Assembly (NCBI GenBank): GCA_012800665.1
Contig: JAAZIW010000169.1
Span: 1 to 7,736 of the forward strand
Direction: 5' to 3'
DNA from: Rikenellaceae bacterium
GTDB lineage: Bacteria; Bacteroidota; Bacteroidia; Bacteroidales; UBA932
DNA: 7,736 nt
The position numbers and the translations under genes were made by a program. Under the pieces are notes generated by a model. That model was not told the DNA's origin. It worked only from the letters and a program-made list of their open reading frames with translations, and did no database searches. Positions 1-7,702 of the stretch are shown in pieces (the stretch's first letter is position 1; every line of letters starts with the position of its first letter).

Positions 1-176
1 TCCGTACTTCCGGAGAAAAGAGACTGAGCAATTATTTGCTTTGGCAGGCTGCTTACAGCGAATTTATCTTTTCGCCCATACTTTGGCCTGATTTTAGAAA
101 GGAGAGTTTTCGCGAGGCGCTGGAAGAGTATGCTTCCCGCGACCGCCGCTTCGGAAAAGTGAAAAGTACAGAATGA
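1..176 (+). CDS. uppS: Undecaprenyl diphosphate synthase, C-terminal fragment (5' end outside window)
   Basis: Only the last 57 residues are present, read from base 3 to the TGA at 174-176. The enzyme is a cytosolic, membrane-associated cis-prenyltransferase. It adds isopentenyl diphosphate units to farnesyl diphosphate to make the C55 carrier used for peptidoglycan and surface polysaccharides. The fragment begins with [20 protein letters not shown], which matches the family's C-terminal signature. From memory of the E. coli enzyme, R1, R7 and S9 correspond to Arg194, Arg200 and Ser202, which bind the IPP diphosphate, and E20 to the metal-binding Glu213. The following FSPILWPDF and the closing ASRDRRFG are also typical of the family tail. 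The stop overlaps the bamA start in an ATGA, so the two genes are probably translationally coupled. The identification is firm, but nothing can be said about the missing N-terminal part. Confidence 0.95.
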   Translation, partial: RTSGEKRLSNYLLWQAAYSEFIFSPILWPDFRKESFREALEEYASRDRRFGKVKSTE

Positions 177-2788
177 AACGACTAGCGTTTTTATCAGCAA
201 TTCTAATGCTCTTCTCTGCCCTGTGCCTGCGTGCGCAGGAAGGAGGAGTTGAGGTGGATTATAATCGTCCGCAAAAATATATTGTGGGAGGGGTGTCCGT
301 CGAGGGTAACCATTATTTCTCATCAAATCAGATTATCTCGCTCACCGGTCTGGAAAAGGGCATGGAGGTTACGGTGCCGAGTGAGGAGTTGTCCAATATA
401 GTAAAGCGCTTGTATCTGCAAAGGTATTTCGAGGATGTATCTCTCAATATAGGGAGCCTGAGCCCCGGACGCGACAGCGTTTATCTTGTCATAAAAATAA
501 TGGAACGTCCTCGCGTAAGCCGCTGGACATTCAGCGGGGTGAAGTCCGGAGAACAAAAAGACCTTCAGGACTGGCTCAATCTGCGCAGGGGCGGAGAATT
601 TTCGGAATATGTAGAAAAAACCTCCGTCGATTTAATTAAGAGATTTTTTGCCGAAAAAGGCTTCCTGAATTGTGCTGTAAAGACTGAGGTTCAAAAAGAT
701 ACCATCATCCGCAATGCCATTCGCGTAAACTTTGCAGTGGAAAGGGGCGAAAAGGTTAAAGTGCGGGAAATTAACTTTATCGGCAATGACAATGTAAGGG
801 AATATAAGCTTGCTAGAAGCATGAAGAAGACCAAAAGCAACAAATGGTATAACTTCTTCAATTCTAAAAAGTTCGACGCCAAAGAATATCCCAACGACAA
901 GAAAACCTTGCTCAGCGCCTTCAATGAGGCCGGCTATCGCGATGCCCGTATAGTTAAAGATTCCATTTATTATTTGGAGCCGGGTCGTTTGGGGATAGAT
1001 ATTATAGTGGAGGAAGGAGAAAAATATTATTTCAGGGATATTTCCTGGACGGGCAACTCCGTTTTTACCACAGACGCCTTGAATTCGGTGTTGGGCATAA
1101 AGAAAGGAGATGTGTATGATATTGTTTCCATGGAAAAGAGATTGTACGGAGGCGGCAAGCAGAACGAAATGGATATTTCCAAGCTCTATCGCGACAACGG
1201 CTATCTCTTCTTTAATGTTACTCCTGTGGAAACGAATATCCAAAACGATTCCGTGGATGTGGAAATCCGCATTTCCGAAGGCAAGCAGGCTACGCTCAAT
1301 AACATAGTCATCAACGGCAACGACCTCACCAACGAAAAAGTGGTGCGCAGGCAGATTTTCACACGTCCCGGTTATCTTTTCAGACAAAGCGACTTCGAAC
1401 GCAGCATACGCGAAATAGCCTCGCTTGGGCAGTTCGATGCCGAAGCCATAATGGGTGAGGGCGGCTACAGCATAATACCCAACCAAATCAACAATACGGT
1501 AGATATAGTCTATAATGTTACGGAAAAACCCTCAAGCGAGCTTCAACTTTCCGGAGGTTGGGGAGGAAGGACTTTTGTGGCGACTGCAGGTGTGAGCTTC
1601 AATAATTTCAGCACCCATCGCATGTTCGAAAAGGGTGCGTGGAGACCGGTTCCGCTGGGAGATGCCCAAACCCTGTCATTCCACTTCCAAACCAACGGCT
1701 CATATTATACCGCAATAAACGGAAGCTTTGTCGAGCCCTGGCTCTTTGGCAAAAAGCCCACATCGCTTAACTTAAGCGCTTATTATACCCGTCAGACGGC
1801 CTCCAACAGAGGCGGCTATTACAATTATTTTTACAATTATACCGTAGACCGCATTCTGGAAATCTATGGTTTCGCGAGTTCTCTCGGCACCCGCCTCAAA
1901 TGGCCTGACAATTATTTTGTGCTCTATAACGGATTCAGTTGGCAAACCTACAAACTTACCAATTGGTATCAGGGCTATTTTTTCTTTCAGGACGGCCTTT
2001 CGCACAATTTGAGTTACCAAATGACGCTTGCGCGTAATTCAACCGACCAGATGATTTATCCGAGAGAGGGTTCCGACTTCAGTCTTAATGTACAGCTTAC
2101 TCCTCCATATTCGTTGTTCCGCAAGTTCACTTATGATGCAGCTGGCAACAAGGTTGCTGTAAACAGTTGGAGGGATGTGGATTACGACGCCACCGACGGC
2201 AGCGGCAAGATGCTGTGGAGTTCGGGAGACAGATACAGATGGATAGAATATTGGAAGGTGAAAGGCAGTTTTGCGAATTATACCAAGCTCCTTGGCGACT
2301 TTGTTCTTATGACGCGTGTTCAGTTCGGTTATTTGGGTTATTACAACCGCTCCTGGGGCTATTCTCCCTTCGAGGGCTTCTTAGTCGGCGGAGACGGCAT
2401 GTCGGGATACAGCACCTACGGCAACGATATAATCCCTCTGCGCGGTTATCCTAACTATTCTTTAACCCCCACTGCCGTAACGGCTTACAATGCAAACGGC
2501 ACCGCCTATGCAGGCAATGTGTATGACAAGTTTACGGTGGAATTCCGCTATCCGGTAATAATGCAGACATCCAGCCAGATATTCGTGCTGGCCTTTTTGG
2601 AGGGCGGCAATTGCTGGGCGGACATCAGAAACTTCAATCCTTTCCAAATCAAACGCAGCGCAGGCGTGGGTGCAAGAATCTTCCTGCCGATGATAGGCCT
2701 TCTGGGAATCGACTGGGGCTACGGTTTCGATAATCCCGATCGCGGCCAAAGGAGTCAGTTTCACTTCATCATAGGCCAGCAGTTTTAG
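173..2788 (+). CDS. bamA: Outer-membrane protein assembly factor BamA (Omp85 family)
   Basis: This 871-residue protein is the core of the machine that folds beta-barrel proteins into the outer membrane. Residues 1-22 form a signal peptide ([18 protein letters not shown]), with cleavage likely near residues 21-22. Residues about 35-453 hold five POTRA repeats, at roughly 36-112, 113-193, 194-281, 284-371 and 372-453. Their glycine-turn motifs are visible, for example [28 protein letters not shown] and IVINGNDLT. The [12 protein letters not shown] stretch near 338-349 is typical of POTRA 4. Residues about 455-871 form the 16-strand barrel. It carries LRGY at 756-759, equivalent to the conserved V/LRGF/Y loop-6 motif, and ends in phenylalanine (FHFIIGQQF), as a C-terminal beta-signal should. 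The barrel is rich in Tyr, Phe and Trp and has a polar insertion around 650-695, probably an extracellular loop. The ATG at 173 is supported by the signal peptide and by the ATGA overlap with uppS. No Shine-Dalgarno sequence is seen. Length and layout are normal for Bacteroidota BamA. Confidence 0.95.
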   Translation: MKRLAFLSAILMLFSALCLRAQEGGVEVDYNRPQKYIVGGVSVEGNHYFSSNQIISLTGLEKGMEVTVPSEELSNIVKRLYLQRYFEDVSLNIGSLSPGRDSVYLVIKIMERPRVSRWTFSGVKSGEQKDLQDWLNLRRGGEFSEYVEKTSVDLIKRFFAEKGFLNCAVKTEVQKDTIIRNAIRVNFAVERGEKVKVREINFIGNDNVREYKLARSMKKTKSNKWYNFFNSKKFDAKEYPNDKKTLLSAFNEAGYRDARIVKDSIYYLEPGRLGIDIIVEEGEKYYFRDISWTGNSVFTTDALNSVLGIKKGDVYDIVSMEKRLYGGGKQNEMDISKLYRDNGYLFFNVTPVETNIQNDSVDVEIRISEGKQATLNNIVINGNDLTNEKVVRRQIFTRPGYLFRQSDFERSIREIASLGQFDAEAIMGEGGYSIIPNQINNTVDIVYNVTEKPSSELQLSGGWGGRTFVATAGVSFNNFSTHRMFEKGAWRPVPLGDAQTLSFHFQTNGSYYTAINGSFVEPWLFGKKPTSLNLSAYYTRQTASNRGGYYNYFYNYTVDRILEIYGFASSLGTRLKWPDNYFVLYNGFSWQTYKLTNWYQGYFFFQDGLSHNLSYQMTLARNSTDQMIYPREGSDFSLNVQLTPPYSLFRKFTYDAAGNKVAVNSWRDVDYDATDGSGKMLWSSGDRYRWIEYWKVKGSFANYTKLLGDFVLMTRVQFGYLGYYNRSWGYSPFEGFLVGGDGMSGYSTYGNDIIPLRGYPNYSLTPTAVTAYNANGTAYAGNVYDKFTVEFRYPVIMQTSSQIFVLAFLEGGNCWADIRNFNPFQIKRSAGVGARIFLPMIGLLGIDWGYGFDNPDRGQRSQFHFIIGQQF

Positions 2789-2794
2789 AAGCAC

Positions 2795-2825
2795 TTGCTA
2801 ATTGATACAATTTAATGTAAATTTG
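2795..2825 (+). promoter_or_regulatory. Predicted Bacteroidota-type promoter for ompH
   Basis: The -7 element TAAATTTG at 2818-2825 fits the Bacteroidota consensus TAnnTTTG exactly. A TTG -33 element lies at 2795-2797 and the spacer is 20 nt, within the usual range. Transcription would start near 2830-2833, giving a leader of about 30 nt to the ompH ATG at 2864. It sits in the only gap of notable size between the envelope genes. The assignment rests on pattern matching alone. A promoter here would let ompH, and perhaps the genes after it, be expressed apart from uppS-bamA. Confidence 0.65.
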
Positions 2826-2863
2826 CATCTATGTTTAAGTAGATTTTAAGAATAACAAACAAT

Positions 2864-3427
2864 ATGAAAAAAATCATCCTTTTTGCAGCAGCGATGCTTG
2901 CCTTTTTGGGACTCTCCGCCCAGCCTAAGTTCGCATATGTGAACTTCAGCGAGCTTGTTCAACTTATGCCAGAGGCCGACCAGGCCCGCACCACCATCAC
3001 CGCCTCCGGCAAGGAGGCACAGGACACCTATCAGTCCATGATGGATGAATTCAACACCAAGTATTCCCAATACGAGCAAAAGGCTTCCACTTGGACTCCC
3101 GCAATACGCGAGAGTAAGGAAAAGGAGCTGACCGACATCCAGCGCCGCGTTCAGGAATTCTCCCAAAGCATACAGCAAGAGCTTCAGCAGCAGGAACAGC
3201 AGCTTATGGCTCCCATCTACAAGAAAGCACAGGAGACTCTTAACGAAATCGCCAAGAACGGCGGCTATTCAGTTGTAATAGATCGAACCTCAGCTCTTTA
3301 TTTGGATGAGACCCAGTGGACAGACCTCACCAAAGAGGCACGTCAGGCTCTTGGCATCCCCGAAGACAGAACACTTGAATCACTGCAGGCGGAATTGCAA
3401 GCTGCCGCAGCCAACCTCCAACAATAA
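2864..3427 (+). CDS. ompH: OmpH/Skp-family periplasmic chaperone
   Basis: This 187-residue protein is probably exported and trimeric, holding unfolded outer-membrane proteins in the periplasm for delivery to BamA. Residues 1-19 are a signal peptide (MKKIILFAAAMLAFLGLSA, with Q20 as the likely first mature residue). The mature protein opens with the family's short strand, KFAYVNFSELVQLMPE at 22-37. A long Lys/Glu/Gln-rich helical region follows at about 40-128, which would form the Skp tentacle coiled coil and includes a glutamine-rich stretch at 104-113. The closing strand GGYSVVIDRTSALYLDE at 133-149 is the usual second half of the trimer core. The tail at 150-187 adds an Ala/Gln-rich helix absent from short Skp proteins. 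The start is fixed by the signal peptide. The leader is A-rich without a Shine-Dalgarno sequence. Many Bacteroidales carry two ompH copies in tandem after bamA, but only one is seen here. Confidence 0.9.
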   Translation: MKKIILFAAAMLAFLGLSAQPKFAYVNFSELVQLMPEADQARTTITASGKEAQDTYQSMMDEFNTKYSQYEQKASTWTPAIRESKEKELTDIQRRVQEFSQSIQQELQQQEQQLMAPIYKKAQETLNEIAKNGGYSVVIDRTSALYLDETQWTDLTKEARQALGIPEDRTLESLQAELQAAAANLQQ

Positions 3428-3461
3428 CCATCTTAAATAAAAAAAATCACATAATTAAGAA

Positions 3462-5303
3462 ATGCAACACAAGGTAATTGATGCCAAAAATGTTGTAATA
3501 AGATTTGCAGGAGATTCCGGTGATGGCATGCAGCTCACCGGAACTCTTTTTGCAAATACTTCCGCCGTTTACGGTAACGAACTTTCCACCTTTCCTGATT
3601 ATCCGGCCGAAATCCGCGCTCCGCAAGGAACGGTATCCGGAGTTTCCGGCTTTCAGGTGCACATCGCGAGCGGGGAGGTGAACACCCCCGGCGATTATTG
3701 CGACATGCTTGTGGCTATGAACCCTGCTGCGCTTAAAGCCAATGCCAAATGGTGCAAGCGGACAGCCATTATCCTTATCGACAAAGATGCCTTTACCGAT
3801 GCCTTGATAGAAAAGGCCGGTTTCAAAACCAAGAATCCTTTCACGGAACTTGGACTTGATGAATGCAAACTCATCATCGCCCCCATCACTACTCTTACAG
3901 AGGAAAGTTTAAAAGACAGCGGCATGGACAAGAAGTCCATTGACAGGTGCAAGAACATGTTCACGCTCGGCATTGCCTATTTCCTGTTCGACCGTCCTCT
4001 CGACTATACTTTCGAATATATCGAAAAGAAATTCGGAAAAAAGCGTCCCGAAATGGTTGAACCCAATAAAAAGGTTCTTCAAGACGGCTATAACTATGCG
4101 GCCAATCTGCAAATGATAGCCGACACCTATTATATTGCACCTGCCAAACTGAAAAAAGGCACATACCGCAATATTACGGGCAATCAGGCAACCGCTTGGG
4201 GGCTTATGGCGGCTTCCGAAAAGAGCGGTCTTCCGCTTTTCTGCGGCTCTTATCCAATAACTCCGGCCACGGAGATACTTCAAGAACTCGCCATCCATAA
4301 ATATTTGGGAGTCAAAACCCTTCAGGCTGAAGATGAAATTGCAGCCATCTGTATGGCAATAGGTGCGGCTTTTGCCGGCAACTTAGCCGTTACCACCACT
4401 TCCGGTCCTGGTCTCTCGCTCAAGAGCGAGGCTCTCGGCCTTGCCGTGATGACAGAGCTTCCGCTCGTGGTGGTTGATGTACAGCGCGCGGGTCCCTCTA
4501 CAGGAATTCCCACCAAGACAGAGCAGACCGATCTGAATCAGGCCCTCTACGGACGTAATGGCGAATGCCCTATTCCTGTTTTGGCTTCACATTCTCCATC
4601 AAATTGCTTTGATGCGGCTTTCAATGCCGCGAAAATCGCCCTTGAGCATATGACTCCGGTCATCCTTCTCAGCGAAGGCTTCCTTGGCAACGGCAGCGAG
4701 CCCTGGCTGATTCCCCATATGGCTGATTATCCCGAAATCAAACCTCCTTTTGCCACCAAATTGTCAGAAGACGGCACTTTCCATCCTTTCGAGCGTGACC
4801 CCGAAACCCTTGTACGCAAGTGGGCTATTCCCGGCCAGAAAAACTTTGAGCATCGCGTTGGAGGTCTTGAGAAAAACCATACCGGCATGCTCTCATCCGA
4901 TCCCGCCAATCACCAAATGATGGTGGATGAGCGCAGGGCAAAGGTTCAGAAAATTGCGGATTTCATCCCTGAGCTGCAGGTAGACGGTCCCGAAAAGGGC
5001 AAGTTGCTCGTAGTTGGCTGGGGTGGAACTTATGGTCATATTCTTTCTGCAGTAAGTGGGGTGCGCGAAGCAGGAAAGACACTATCCCGCGCCCATTTCG
5101 ACTATATTGTGCCTGTTCCGCGCAATACCAAAGAGATTCTCGAAAGTTTTGAGACCGTTTTGGTATGTGAACTCAACAGCGGTCAGTTTGCAGGCTACCT
5201 TCGCACTCTATTCCCTAAGGCTAACATTGTTTCCTTCGGCAAGGTGCAGGGACAGCCTTTCCTTGTAAATGAACTTGTAGATGCAATAAATAAGGAGATT
5301 TAA
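3462..5303 (+). CDS. korA: 2-oxoacid:ferredoxin oxidoreductase, fused gamma-alpha subunit (probably 2-oxoglutarate-specific KorA)
   Basis: With KorB this cytosolic enzyme interconverts 2-oxoglutarate plus CoA with succinyl-CoA, CO2 and reduced ferredoxin. The 613 residues show the fused layout. A gamma domain lies at about 8-190, with glycine-rich FAGDSGDGMQLTG (15-27) and TFPDYPAEIRAPQGT (43-57). An alpha domain with the pyrimidine-binding fold lies at about 235-415. It has the YPITP motif (264-268) diagnostic of archaeal-type 2-oxoacid oxidoreductases, AEDEIAAI (289-296), TTSGPGLSLKSEALGLA (312-328) and QRAGPSTGIPTKTEQTDL (341-358). The C-terminal domain (about 440-613) carries WAIPG (454-458), HRVGGLEKNHTG (464-475) and VVGWGGTYG (517-525). 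This set is typical of KorA rather than pyruvate or indolepyruvate enzymes, but substrate choice cannot be proven from sequence. The start follows an A-rich 34-base gap after ompH. No separate gamma or small ferredoxin-like delta gene lies beside it. Confidence 0.9.
   Translation: MQHKVIDAKNVVIRFAGDSGDGMQLTGTLFANTSAVYGNELSTFPDYPAEIRAPQGTVSGVSGFQVHIASGEVNTPGDYCDMLVAMNPAALKANAKWCKRTAIILIDKDAFTDALIEKAGFKTKNPFTELGLDECKLIIAPITTLTEESLKDSGMDKKSIDRCKNMFTLGIAYFLFDRPLDYTFEYIEKKFGKKRPEMVEPNKKVLQDGYNYAANLQMIADTYYIAPAKLKKGTYRNITGNQATAWGLMAASEKSGLPLFCGSYPITPATEILQELAIHKYLGVKTLQAEDEIAAICMAIGAAFAGNLAVTTTSGPGLSLKSEALGLAVMTELPLVVVDVQRAGPSTGIPTKTEQTDLNQALYGRNGECPIPVLASHSPSNCFDAAFNAAKIALEHMTPVILLSEGFLGNGSEPWLIPHMADYPEIKPPFATKLSEDGTFHPFERDPETLVRKWAIPGQKNFEHRVGGLEKNHTGMLSSDPANHQMMVDERRAKVQKIADFIPELQVDGPEKGKLLVVGWGGTYGHILSAVSGVREAGKTLSRAHFDYIVPVPRNTKEILESFETVLVCELNSGQFAGYLRTLFPKANIVSFGKVQGQPFLVNELVDAINKEI
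5292..5297 (+). promoter_or_regulatory. Shine-Dalgarno-like site of korB
   Basis: AAGGAG lies inside the last codons of korA, 11 bases before the korB ATG at 5309. It is the only clear Shine-Dalgarno-like sequence before a start codon in this window, since the other starts follow A-rich leaders or an overlap. It supports the chosen korB start and coupled translation of korA and korB. Because the motif also encodes korA residues (Lys-Glu), chance cannot be excluded. Confidence 0.5.
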
Positions 5304-5308
5304 GCTAT

Positions 5309-6328
5309 ATGGCAATACTTTCATTCAAAGACTTCAAGTCAAATCAAGAGGTGCGCTGGTGCCCCGGCTGCGGTGATCACGCCGTTTTGGCTTCTTTGCA
5401 AAGGGCTCTTCCCCAAGTAAGCAAGGCTTGCAATTATGTAAGGGAACGCTATGTGGTGGTAAGCGGCATAGGCTGCTCTTCCCGTCTTCCTTATTATATG
5501 AACACTTACGGTTTCCATTCCATACACGGCAGGGCCACGGCTATAGCTACCGGCATCAAGGTGGCCAATCCATGGCTTACCGTATGGCAGGCTTGTGGCG
5601 ATGGGGATGCCCTTGCTATCGGAGGCAACCATTTCATCCATGCCATCCGCAGGAATATCGACATCAATATAATTCTCTTCAACAATCAGATTTACGGCCT
5701 TACCAAAGGGCAGTATTCTCCTACCTCCAAGTTCGGAGCCGTCACCAAAACCTCTCCTTACGGTACGGTTGAGCATCCTTTCAATCCGGGCTCTTTGGTG
5801 CTTGGCGCTAAGGGAACATTTTTCGCCCGCTCGCTTGATGTGGAGCTGGCCCTTAATCAGGAAATCATGACGACCGGGGCTCTTCATGACGGCACATCCG
5901 TTATCGAGATGCTCACAAACTGCGTCATCTTCAATGACGGCGTCTATAAAAACATTTCCGATTCATCAGTAAGGGCGGACCGGACAATTATTCTCCGCCA
6001 TGGTGAAAAGATGATTTTCGGCAAAAACAAAGACAAGGGGCTTGTGCTCGATGGTTTGGACCTCAAGGTTGTTACAATAGGGCAGGATGGCTATACCATT
6101 GATGACATTCTGGTTCATGATGCCCATACCGAAAATGCCGGCATTCACATGATGCTCGCAGAAATGAAATATCCCGATTTTCCTGTTGCGCTCGGCGTGA
6201 TACGCGATGTCAAGGATGTAACCTATGATGACGGCGTGCGCGATCAGGTGAAGGACGTTACCGCAAAGGCGAAAATCCATTGCATGGATGAGCTTCTTAA
6301 CAGCGGCAGCACCTGGGAAGTAAAATAA
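5309..6328 (+). CDS. korB: 2-oxoacid:ferredoxin oxidoreductase, beta subunit (KorB)
   Basis: This 339-residue subunit binds thiamine diphosphate and one [4Fe-4S] cluster and is the catalytic partner of KorA. WCPGCGDH at 17-24 supplies Cys18 and Cys21, GIGCSSR at 53-59 supplies Cys56, and TNCVIFND at 203-210 supplies Cys205. By family analogy these four ligate the cluster. The thiamine diphosphate/Mg motif runs from GDGD (97-100) to NNQIYG (125-130), followed by LTKGQYSPTS (131-140). SIHGRATAIATGIK (71-84) is also conserved in KorB proteins. All catalytic and cluster residues expected for an active subunit are present, and the length is normal for KorB. The gene follows korA after 5 bases, so the two subunits are surely co-expressed. 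Electrons would leave to a free ferredoxin encoded elsewhere. The 2-oxoglutarate preference is inferred from KorA type and from the gdhA neighbour. Confidence 0.92.
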   Translation: MAILSFKDFKSNQEVRWCPGCGDHAVLASLQRALPQVSKACNYVRERYVVVSGIGCSSRLPYYMNTYGFHSIHGRATAIATGIKVANPWLTVWQACGDGDALAIGGNHFIHAIRRNIDINIILFNNQIYGLTKGQYSPTSKFGAVTKTSPYGTVEHPFNPGSLVLGAKGTFFARSLDVELALNQEIMTTGALHDGTSVIEMLTNCVIFNDGVYKNISDSSVRADRTIILRHGEKMIFGKNKDKGLVLDGLDLKVVTIGQDGYTIDDILVHDAHTENAGIHMMLAEMKYPDFPVALGVIRDVKDVTYDDGVRDQVKDVTAKAKIHCMDELLNSGSTWEVK

Positions 6329-6358
6329 TTTAATAAATAACCACTTAATAAAAACATT

Positions 6359-7702
6359 ATGAAAACAAACGAAATTTTGGCAAGGCTCCAGGCGAAATAT
6401 CCGGGGGAGAATGAATATCTTCAGGCAGTTCAGGAGGTGCTCGAAAGTATCGAAGAAGTTTATAATCAGCATCCTGAGTTTGAGAAGGCGAAAATTGTAG
6501 AGCGCATGGTTGAACCGGACCGCATCTTCACCTTCCGTGTGGCATGGGTGGATGATAAAGGCGAGGTACAGACCAATCTCGGTTATCGCGTGCAGTTCAA
6601 CAGCGCCATAGGCCCTTATAAGGGAGGCATTCGTTTCCATAAGGCGGTAACGCCATCTATGCTAAAGTTCCTTGGTTTCGAGCAGACCTTCAAGAATGCT
6701 CTTACCACTCTGCCGATGGGCGGTGGCAAGGGCGGTTCAGACTTCGACCCCACAGGCAAGAGCAACGGTGAAATAATGCGTTTCTGCCAGGCTTATATGC
6801 TTGAACTTTGGCGCTGCATCGGTCCCGATCAGGATGTTCCTGCAGGTGATGTCGGCGTTGGCGCTCGCGAAATCGGCTATATGAACGGAATGTATTGCAA
6901 ACTTGCCCGTCAGTATAATACCGGTGTTCTTACCGGCAAAGGTCTGACTTGGGGCGGCAGCATCCTTCGTCCGGAGGCTACAGGCTTCGGCGCAATGTAT
7001 TTTGCATCGCTCGCACTTGCAAAGGTTGGCGAAAAACTGGCTGGAAAGCGCATTTCTCTCTCCGGCTTCGGCAACGTGGCATGGGGAGCGGCAACAAAGG
7101 CGAAGCAGCTCGGCGCAAAGGTGGTAGCTATCAGCGGTCCCGACGGCGTTTGTGAAATTCCCGAGGGCATTACCGACGAGATGATAGACTATATGCTTGT
7201 AATGCGTGCCTCCAACCGCAACAAGGTTGAGGATATGAACACCAAGTTCCCGGACAAAACCAAGTTCACAGCCGGCAAGAAGTCTTGGATTGTGCCGGTA
7301 GATATAGCATTTACCTCTGCATTCCAAAATGAGTTGAATCTTGCTGATGCTCAGGAACTCAAGAAGAACGGCTGCCGTGCCCTCTTCGAGATTTCCAATA
7401 TGGGATGCCAGCCCGATGCCATCCATTGGATGCAGAATAACGGCATGCTCTTCGCCCCCGGCAAAGCGGTGAATGCGGGCGGAGTTGCCACCTCCGGATT
7501 GGAAATGACACAGAATGCCTCGCACATTAGCTGGACAGCTGAAGAGGTGGATGAGAAACTCCATACTATTATGACTGCAATTCACGAGCAATGCGTAAAA
7601 TATGGAACCCTGGAAGACGGCAGTGTGGACTATGTGAAGGGCGCTAATATCGCAGGCTTCATGAAGGTTGCGCAAGCTATGCTCGAACAAGGCATTATAT
7701 AA
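6359..7702 (+). CDS. gdhA: Glutamate dehydrogenase, hexameric class (coenzyme likely NAD(H) or dual)
   Basis: This cytosolic enzyme interconverts 2-oxoglutarate plus ammonia with glutamate using a nicotinamide coenzyme. Its 447 residues match the small hexameric class. The substrate domain (about 1-200) has GPYKGGIRFH (85-94) with Lys88, FKNALTTLPMGGGKGG (111-126) with Lys112 and catalytic Lys124, and PAGDVGVGAREIGYM (161-175) with catalytic Asp164. These correspond to Lys92, Lys116, Lys128 and Asp168 of E. coli GdhA. The Rossmann domain (about 205-380) has SGFGNVAWGAA (235-245) and SGPDG (259-263). KAVNAGGVATSGLEM (369-383) precedes the C-terminal helices. The SGPDG coenzyme loop resembles the NAD-specific Clostridium symbiosum enzyme more than the E. 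coli NADP enzyme, so the common label 'NADP-specific' may be wrong. The gene follows korB by 30 A/T-rich bases with no promoter match or Shine-Dalgarno sequence, suggesting one transcript that both makes and uses 2-oxoglutarate. No terminator is visible in the 34 bases after the stop. Confidence 0.95.
   Translation: MKTNEILARLQAKYPGENEYLQAVQEVLESIEEVYNQHPEFEKAKIVERMVEPDRIFTFRVAWVDDKGEVQTNLGYRVQFNSAIGPYKGGIRFHKAVTPSMLKFLGFEQTFKNALTTLPMGGGKGGSDFDPTGKSNGEIMRFCQAYMLELWRCIGPDQDVPAGDVGVGAREIGYMNGMYCKLARQYNTGVLTGKGLTWGGSILRPEATGFGAMYFASLALAKVGEKLAGKRISLSGFGNVAWGAATKAKQLGAKVVAISGPDGVCEIPEGITDEMIDYMLVMRASNRNKVEDMNTKFPDKTKFTAGKKSWIVPVDIAFTSAFQNELNLADAQELKKNGCRALFEISNMGCQPDAIHWMQNNGMLFAPGKAVNAGGVATSGLEMTQNASHISWTAEEVDEKLHTIMTAIHEQCVKYGTLEDGSVDYVKGANIAGFMKVAQAMLEQGII

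Noticed and set aside
632..1486. 284-codon open frame on the - strand inside bamA
   Set aside because: It lies wholly antisense to the bamA POTRA region, has no recognisable domain or upstream signals, and is explained by the codon composition of the sense gene.
1812..1842. Short repeated TACAATTAT units in bamA (encoding YNY-type residues)
   Set aside because: Explained by a Tyr/Asn-rich barrel segment and biased codon choice. There are only two copies, with no sign of a repeat array.
3431..3460. Inverted repeat TCTTAA / TTAAGA around an A-rich spacer between ompH and korA, considered as a terminator or operator
   Set aside because: Only 6 A/T-rich base pairs with an 18-base loop, which is too weak for a terminator hairpin and has no T-run after it.
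6330..6352. Direct repeat TTAATAAA (6330-6337 and 6345-6352) upstream of gdhA, considered as a regulator site
   Set aside because: Eight A/T-only bases in an A/T-rich leader are expected by chance. It more likely reflects the usual A-rich Bacteroidota translation leader.
5966..6640. 224-codon open frame on the - strand spanning the korB-gdhA gap
   Set aside because: It runs antisense across two conserved genes and the A/T-rich gap, and has no recognisable domain or promoter-like sequence upstream.
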